Shown here: positions 49,380 to 54,544 of the stretch, one piece after another
How positions within the stretch are numbered: position 1 is the first letter of the stretch
Layout: each line of letters starts with the position of its first letter
Assembly (NCBI GenBank): GCA_021647785.1
Contig: JAKIUC010000030.1
Coordinates: forward strand, 1 to 54,544
Length of the DNA: 54,544 bases
Direction: 5' to 3'
DNA from: Melioribacteraceae bacterium
GTDB taxonomy: Bacteria; Bacteroidota; Ignavibacteria; Ignavibacteriales; Melioribacteraceae
Program-made: the position numbers and the translations under genes
Notes under the pieces: model-generated
Told to the model about the DNA's origin: nothing
Seen by the model: only the letters and a program-made list of their open reading frames with translations
Databases searched by the model: none

Positions 49380-52355
49380 TCAAACTTTTTTCAACTTTCT
49401 TCTTGCCTCTTTACCATATTCATTTCTCGGATGTTTCTTAATTACAGCTTTATACATTTTACGAGCATTTGCTTTATCATTTAACTTATGATAACTATCA
49501 CCCAACTTTAATAGCGATTTTGTAAACCATTCGTCGTAAGTAGCAAACACAGTTCTCACTCGTACTAAAGCAGATATTGCTCCGTCATATTTTTTTTGTT
49601 CATACCGTGCAACACCAAGGTAGTACTGGGCTTTGGCTCCAATATCATCATTTCTATTCTCGGCAACTTCACTAAATAATTGTTCCGAGTTTGAAGCTCT
49701 CTTATTCTCAATTTCTAAAATTCCAATCTCAATTTTTGCTTTATCAGAGAAAAGAGTTTTATCGTAGTATGTAATTATTTCATTAAAAGATTTATATGCA
49801 TCATCTTTTTTATCAGCATTAATATTAGCAGCACCTTGAAGAAATAATATTTCCTCAGCTTTGGGTGATGCTGCAATTTTAGGCAATACAGATTTATATA
49901 ACTCAATCTCCTTCAAATAATTTTTATTACCTGAATATATTTTCCCAAGTTCAACAATTGCCTCAATTCCATAATCTGAAATTATATGCTTATCAATAAT
50001 TTCCTTAAAATAATCCGCAGCTTCAGTTGGCTTCTTTAATTGGAGGGAACTCTTACCCATCCAATAGAGTGCTTCCGGTACTAATTCACTATTCGGATAA
50101 AAGTTAATCATTTCAGAATAACCAATCATAGCCTTGCCATAATTGCCATAGCTAAAATAGATTTCCCCTTTTTTCATCAAAATTCTATCACTGTTTTCTA
50201 TGTGCGGGTACTTTACAATATATCCATTTATTAGCGACACCGCATCATCAGGTCTATCTAATGCTAAATAACTATACTGAATTCCATTCATCGCATCGTA
50301 AACAAATTGAGTTTTAGGAAAGTTATCAATTATTTTTAAGTAATAGACTATTGATGAATCATACTCCTCCGAATTGTAATAGGAATCCCCAATTGAGTAG
50401 TAGGCTATTGGCACAATAGAAGATTTTGGATACTCCGTAATTAAATTTTTATAATTATTAATTGCTAAATCATAATTATTTTTTTGAAAATGAATCCAGC
50501 CAATTAAGTATTGCGAATCATCACAATATTTAGAATTTGGGAACCTCTTTAATAATAGCTTAAATTTATTTATTGCCGAATTACTTTTACCAGATTTAAA
50601 CAATGATTGCCCATATTGAAATAGCACAAAATCATTTCCACTTCTATCAGGGTATTTAGAAAAATATTTTTCATACTCTGCACTTGCTAAATCAAAATTT
50701 TTCATTCCAAAGTAACTATCGGCAAGTCTTAGTTGTGCATCAATAAAATTTCCATAATTTTTATACTTTGTGATATACTCCTTAAAATAGTAAGCAGAAT
50801 TTCCATAATCCTTTAAATTGAAATATGAATATGCCATTCCATAGAGTGCAGATTTTCCAATGTAATCATCACCTAAATCAACTCGATAAAAATGCTGCTG
50901 TGCTTTTCGAAAATTACCCATTGCAAAATATGTTTCAGCAAGATAATAATGTGTCTTCCGTTTTTCAAAATCTCTGGCACGTACCGATAAATCAATTAAG
51001 TTCATTGATGCATCATCATACTTTTTTAAATAATATTGTGCAGCACCTAAACCCAATATAGCACGGTTAGAAACATCTTGTGGAAGCATTGGAATTTTAA
51101 CTGCTTTATCAAAATACAATTCTGCCTCTCTATAATTTTGATACTCCAGATTTATTTCACCAAGCAAAATTAAAGCCCTACTCTTATAATTTTTATTGTT
51201 TGAGTATGAAGATATAATTAAATTTGTTGAAGCCTCTTTAAACTCTTTCCTATTATATTGAATAATTCCAAGTGATAGCCTCACAGCATCAGTATAAGAA
51301 TTTGATTCTAAATCTGTTAGAAATGTTTCGTAAATTTTTTCAGCAAATGCAGTTTCACCAAGATATCGCTTGCTTTCCCCACTCCAATAAAGAGATTTAA
51401 TTGAAATACTATCCTGCTCCCCTTTAAGAGTGAGTTCTAAAAATTGCTCGTAAGCTTTTCCATAATTTTGCTGTTGGAAGTTTACCCAAGCAACACCAAA
51501 TTTTAATTCCCGTTCAATGTTACCAGATGTGTTTCTTTTTAGAACATCTCTAAAAGCATTTTCAGCTTTTTCATATTCTCCCAATCTAAAGTACGAATTT
51601 GCTAATAAGTACCCTGCATCAATCTGTTCTTTTTCGGGCAATTCCAAAATCAGCGGGTCGGTTAATTCCAATACTGCTCTTTCATATTCCTTCAATTTAA
51701 AATAACTTCCACCAATTCTTAACTGTGCACTCGGGAGTAACTCACTTTCCGGATGGTATGCAAGGAGTTCATCATAATAAGTTACTGCATTGCTATACTT
51801 TTCCTGCAATTCATAGATATAGGCAAGGGAATATATTGTATAATCTATTTTATCCCCATATCTATCTCGCGAAACAGCTTCTAATAAAAACTCCTCAGCT
51901 TCAATATATTTATTTTCATTAGCGTACGATTGCCCAATCCAATAATAAGCCAAACCAATTTTTTCATATTTCGGATATTCACTAATTAGTATTAAAAGTT
52001 TCTCCCTAACTTTTTGATAATCTTCTAATTCAAAATATGTAGTACCCAATTTAAATAGTGCCTCAACTCTAAAATTTGAAAAATTATATTTACTTACAAA
52101 ATATTCAAATTCGTGAATGGTACCATTAAGAAGCCCTAATTTTAGCAAACAATCAGCAGCATAATATTTTGACGAAACTACAAGATTTTCATCTATGTCG
52201 TGTTTCATAGATATATCTAAAAACCTCTCACGAGCTTCAGCAAAGTGACTTGCATTATACAACTCCATTGCCTCAGAAAAGTTTACATTACTTTGTGCGG
52301 ATATAACATTGGCAAAAATTAAGATGAAGATAATTTTTTGGATAATTGTTTTCAT
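49380..52355 (-). CDS. Giant tetratricopeptide-repeat envelope protein
   Basis: 991 residues with a signal peptide (about 1-20, ending VISAQ). The entire mature part is TPR/Sel-like helical repeats, roughly 25 units of about 34-37 residues (for example ALFKLGTTYFELEDYQKVREKL, AQLRLADSYFGMKNFDLASAEY, ALYWMGKSSLQLKKPTEAADYF), reminiscent of BamD/YbgF-type periplasmic scaffolds. It is the first gene of the operon leading to the barrel, HU/SPOR and TonB-ExbBD genes. A role as a periplasmic assembly scaffold for an envelope complex is inferred. Confidence 0.85.
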   Translation of the reverse strand: MKTIIQKIIFILIFANVISAQSNVNFSEAMELYNASHFAEARERFLDISMKHDIDENLVVSSKYYAADCLLKLGLLNGTIHEFEYFVSKYNFSNFRVEALFKLGTTYFELEDYQKVREKLLILISEYPKYEKIGLAYYWIGQSYANENKYIEAEEFLLEAVSRDRYGDKIDYTIYSLAYIYELQEKYSNAVTYYDELLAYHPESELLPSAQLRIGGSYFKLKEYERAVLELTDPLILELPEKEQIDAGYLLANSYFRLGEYEKAENAFRDVLKRNTSGNIERELKFGVAWVNFQQQNYGKAYEQFLELTLKGEQDSISIKSLYWSGESKRYLGETAFAEKIYETFLTDLESNSYTDAVRLSLGIIQYNRKEFKEASTNLIISSYSNNKNYKSRALILLGEINLEYQNYREAELYFDKAVKIPMLPQDVSNRAILGLGAAQYYLKKYDDASMNLIDLSVRARDFEKRKTHYYLAETYFAMGNFRKAQQHFYRVDLGDDYIGKSALYGMAYSYFNLKDYGNSAYYFKEYITKYKNYGNFIDAQLRLADSYFGMKNFDLASAEYEKYFSKYPDRSGNDFVLFQYGQSLFKSGKSNSAINKFKLLLKRFPNSKYCDDSQYLIGWIHFQKNNYDLAINNYKNLITEYPKSSIVPIAYYSIGDSYYNSEEYDSSIVYYLKIIDNFPKTQFVYDAMNGIQYSYLALDRPDDAVSLINGYIVKYPHIENSDRILMKKGEIYFSYGNYGKAMIGYSEMINFYPNSELVPEALYWMGKSSLQLKKPTEAADYFKEIIDKHIISDYGIEAIVELGKIYSGNKNYLKEIELYKSVLPKIAASPKAEEILFLQGAANINADKKDDAYKSFNEIITYYDKTLFSDKAKIEIGILEIENKRASNSEQLFSEVAENRNDDIGAKAQYYLGVARYEQKKYDGAISALVRVRTVFATYDEWFTKSLLKLGDSYHKLNDKANARKMYKAVIKKHPRNEYGKEARRKLKKV

Positions 52356-52830
52356 TTAGTAATCTATCGAAAAACATTTTAATGAATATTGAAAAAAGCC
52401 ACATTTGTAACTATAACAAAGCAATTTGAGATGATACAACTCTCACTAATAAATCTTTCAAAAATAGTTAAAATTAGAATAAATTTTAGAAATTTATTTA
52501 GCTTCTACAATAAATATGAGCATAATAGTATTGCACCTAAATCCTTGTTTTTTTTGTGAAGATTTTTTATGCAAAACTTGCAAATCTTAAAAAAACGTGA
52601 AATGTCAAAAGTCAAACAAGGAAAAAGAAATAATATCTACATTTTCACATTTCACGTTTGACTTTTCACTTACGATTTATCGCAATAGGTCTCAGCTGTT
52701 CGTTCTTCGGAATGTATGAGTCCGATACACAAAAACTTTAGATAAATTTGAACTTTTTTATGAAATATTAATCCATTTATATATATATATTTAAGAATCA
52801 CAATTCAATAAAAACAATTGAGGAAATAAT
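52356..52830. other. 475-bp non-coding gap with interleaved inverted repeats
   Basis: Between divergent genes. At 52595-52666 two inverted repeats are interleaved: A = ACGTGAAATGT (52595-52605), B = AAAAGTCAAAC (52607-52617), A' (52647-52657) and B' (52656-52666), in the order A-B-A'-B'. An AT-rich tract precedes the plus-strand gene, with GAGGAAA as its ribosome site. No further gene is seen. Confidence 0.5.
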
Positions 52831-53409
52831 ATGAAGCAAAAATTGATACTAACCCTGATGGTAATATCTTTCTTAACAATTTCATTAGTTGGTCAATCAA
52901 TTAAAATAGGTGTTGGTGGTGGCTATACTGCACTTGGTGGCGATAATAGTTTTACCGCAGAAGATGTTTTGAACTTAAACTCAGGTATGCACTATGGTGG
53001 TAAACTAATTGTGGGTTTGCCGCTACTTCCTATTCAGTTTACTGCAAACGTTTTTCAAAATTCTTTATCAAGTGATGTTACACTCGTTGGTGAAAAATTT
53101 ACTACTGAAACAAGTTTTCTTTCTATTGGGCTTGGTGCAGAGTTTACTTTAATTCCAGGACCAGTTCAACCTTATCTTGCGGCAGAGCTACTATTCACTT
53201 CTTTTGGTGATGCAACAATTAATGACATTACATTTAGTGAAAGCGAAAGCAAAACCGGAGTTGGATTTGGGGCTGGTCTATATTTTAAGTTACTCCCAAT
53301 TATTGATTTAGACCTTTCAGCACATTATAATATGAATACTTTGCTTAGTGATGGTGATGCTTTGAACTCAACTCATATTAGATTAAATGTTTTATTTTCT
53401 ATTTTGTAG
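52831..53409 (+). CDS. Small outer-membrane beta-barrel protein
   Basis: 192 residues with a signal peptide (about 1-22, LTISLVGQ). Eight or so amphipathic strands follow, with Gly-rich turns (IKIGVGGGYTALGGDNSF, FLSIGLGAEFTLIPGPVQPYLAAELLF, GVGFGAGLYFKLLPIIDLDLSAHYN). It resembles OmpA-barrel/OmpW-like proteins common in Bacteroidota. No specific function is visible. It is monocistronic with its own terminator. Confidence 0.75.
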   Translation: MKQKLILTLMVISFLTISLVGQSIKIGVGGGYTALGGDNSFTAEDVLNLNSGMHYGGKLIVGLPLLPIQFTANVFQNSLSSDVTLVGEKFTTETSFLSIGLGAEFTLIPGPVQPYLAAELLFTSFGDATINDITFSESESKTGVGFGAGLYFKLLPIIDLDLSAHYNMNTLLSDGDALNSTHIRLNVLFSIL

Positions 53410-53427
53410 GTAGAATTTAGCATCAAT

Positions 53428-53467
53428 AAAAAAGCCATAGATAATTAAAACTATCTATGGCTTTTTT
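53428..53467. terminator. Bidirectional terminator between convergent genes
   Basis: A 10-bp perfect stem GCCATAGATA/TATCTATGGC is flanked by A6 on the left and T9 on the right with an 8-base loop. It can therefore stop transcription from both the plus-strand barrel gene and the minus-strand TPR gene. Confidence 0.92.
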
Positions 53468-53486
53468 TTTGTATTTACTAAATATT

Positions 53487-54245
53487 TTATTTCAATTGTT
53501 TTAACTCATACTCGCTAGAAGCTTTGTAGGTCTTATCTTTTACAGCAATCTTAAAATTTTCTCTTGCTTTCTCTTTATCATCAAGCCCTTTAAAAGCTAA
53601 CCCTTTGTAATAGTAGCCAGCACCTTTCGATATTTTCTTTCTGTTGTTAATTGCATTATCTGCAGCAGAAAGAGCATCCTGATATTTACCTAAATCAATA
53701 TTAATTTCAGCCAATGCTAAATATGCAGAATCGTACTTGTAATTTTTAACAGCTTCATTTAAATATTTAATTGCTTGTTTATGTTTTCCGTCACGTTTTG
53801 CACTCTGACCTAACTGAGTATAAGCAAGACCAATAAATTTTTTGATTTTCGCTTTACTTTTTTCATTATCAGTTTTTTCAAGAAATTTATTGAAATTATC
53901 AATTGCTAATTGATATTTCTTAAGCGAGTAATAAGTTGTACCTAAACCACTATATGCTGCACTAAAATCAGGGTTTAATTCAACACATTTTAAAAGAGCT
54001 TGTTCAGCTTCATCAAACTTTCGTATCTTTTTTAATGCAACACTTTTTTGATAAAACATATTTGGATGTGCTTGAATTGCAATAGCAGAATCATATTTTT
54101 CAATTGCCCCAATAAATTGTCCCGATTTAATTAACTTATTCCCTGCATTGTAAAGTGGAGCTGCTTCTTGACTCATTTCCTGACCAAAAAGAATTGACCC
54201 GAAAAATAATAGTAGAGAAAGAATTGAGATGCTTAACTTGTTCAT
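53487..54245 (-). CDS. Secreted tetratricopeptide-repeat protein
   Basis: 252 residues with a signal peptide (about 1-21, LFFGSILFGQ). About six TPR units follow (AAPLYNAGNKLIKSGQFIGAIEKYDSAI, AAYSGLGTTYYSLKKYQLAIDNFNKF, AYLALAEINIDLGKYQDALSAADNAI and others). It is a periplasmic protein-interaction scaffold of unknown partner. It stands alone between the bidirectional terminator and tRNA-Leu. Confidence 0.85.
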   Translation of the reverse strand: MNKLSISILSLLLFFGSILFGQEMSQEAAPLYNAGNKLIKSGQFIGAIEKYDSAIAIQAHPNMFYQKSVALKKIRKFDEAEQALLKCVELNPDFSAAYSGLGTTYYSLKKYQLAIDNFNKFLEKTDNEKSKAKIKKFIGLAYTQLGQSAKRDGKHKQAIKYLNEAVKNYKYDSAYLALAEINIDLGKYQDALSAADNAINNRKKISKGAGYYYKGLAFKGLDDKEKARENFKIAVKDKTYKASSEYELKQLK

Positions 54246-54281
54246 ACTTGTTTCCTAATTGTTACTTATAAAAAAATATCG

Positions 54282-54365
54282 TGCGGAAGGCGGGACTTGA
54301 ACCCGCAAGCCCAGAAGAGCACTACCCCCTCAAGATAGCGTGTCTACCAATTTCACCACTTCCGC
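54282..54365 (-). tRNA. tRNA-Leu (GAG)
   Basis: 84 bases on the minus strand. The acceptor GCGGAAG pairs with CTTCCGC, the anticodon stem is CTATC/GGTAG with loop TTGAGGG (anticodon GAG), a long variable arm is present as in class II tRNAs, and the T-arm is GCGGG-TTCAAGT-CCCGC. No CCA end is encoded. Confidence 0.95.
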
Positions 54366-54436
54366 AAAAACTCGAACTCTAAAGATACATGAGCATATTT
54401 AAAAAATCAATTATTAATTAGGGTATCCTCAGAAAG

Positions 54437-54544
54437 TCAGATGTAGAAATTTTTGATTTCAGCAAACTTCACAATGTTCGCGACGAACAGCGTTAAACCA
54501 ATCCAAGTTTCTGAAGTATTTTTTAGTTTAGCTTTAATTTGATT
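54437..54544 (-). mobile_element. C-terminal end of a transposase (cut by window edge)
   Basis: The last 35 codons of a minus-strand ORF run off the window. The text ETWIGLTLFVANIVKFAEIKN fits the C-terminus of IS5/IS1182-type DDE transposases. A possible IS end (GGGTATCCTCAGAAAGTC) begins near 54421, just after the stop codon. Only the end is visible, so the family is uncertain. Confidence 0.5.

Overview
ORGANISM. The window is AT-rich. It is dominated by long minus-strand operons and carries Bacteroidota-type envelope genes: a TonB-dependent receptor paired with a DUF4249 lipoprotein, and surface proteins ending in a type IX secretion (T9SS) sorting domain with a YPNPFNPST core. That C-terminal signature, plus many short GC-rich palindromes between genes, suggests the Ignavibacteria/Chlorobi side of the Bacteroidota (Ignavibacterium/Melioribacter-like). 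The lineage is inferred from sequence style only. Unlike many Bacteroidota, several genes have Shine-Dalgarno sequences, and two have good TTGACA-N17-TATNTT promoters.

REGION 1 (1-12.5 kb). After the 5' end of prfC lies a ten-gene minus-strand hexuronate operon: lacI, uxaE, uxaC, TRAP transporter (dctP, dctQ, dctM), SDR oxidoreductase, PfkB kinase, LarA-like epimerase, gnd and a terminator. It lacks mannonate dehydratase and KDPG aldolase. The gene set instead suggests uronate -> fructuronate -> mannonate -> gluconate -> 6-phosphogluconate -> ribulose-5-P, a route through a nickel-dependent type epimerase and the oxidative pentose phosphate pathway.

REGION 2 (12.6-23 kb). An amino-sugar salvage operon runs from a LacI relic with promoter and operator through nagA, a DUF1961 lipoprotein, a sugar-1-P nucleotidyltransferase, an N-acetylhexosamine-1-kinase-like enzyme, a CBM9-like protein and an SSS symporter. 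It is visibly decaying: the LacI gene is frameshifted and truncated, a GH97 N-terminal piece is fused to a DHDPS-family C-terminus, and a lipoprotein relic remains. Upstream is a pair for murein peptides, an NlpC/P60 peptidase and a Tat-exported dipeptide epimerase.

REGION 3 (23-29.7 kb). Two paralogous T9SS surface proteins share about 2 kb of nearly identical sequence. One is split by an in-frame TGA. Each copy is followed by a 29-codon lipoprotein-like small ORF and a hairpin.

REGION 4 (29.8-35.4 kb). A tRNA-Arg is followed by an operon of TonB receptor, DUF4249 lipoprotein and two paralogous tandem-rhodanese lipoproteins. All four rhodanese loops lack the catalytic Cys.

REGION 5 (35.4-39 kb). 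A compact panB-panC-coaBC-coaX operon covers much of the pantothenate/CoA pathway. About 900 bp of palindrome-rich non-coding DNA follows.

REGION 6 (39.8-44.2 kb). Small accessory genes: a beta-propeller protein, two membrane proteins, an outer-membrane protein, a DUF4160/DUF2442 pair and an XRE regulator, with two copies of a 70-bp repeat.

REGION 7 (44.2-54.5 kb). An envelope operon encodes a giant TPR protein, a plug-less beta-barrel, an HU-like/SPOR membrane protein, ExbB, ExbD and TonB. It is followed by a small beta-barrel protein, a TPR protein, tRNA-Leu and the end of a transposase.
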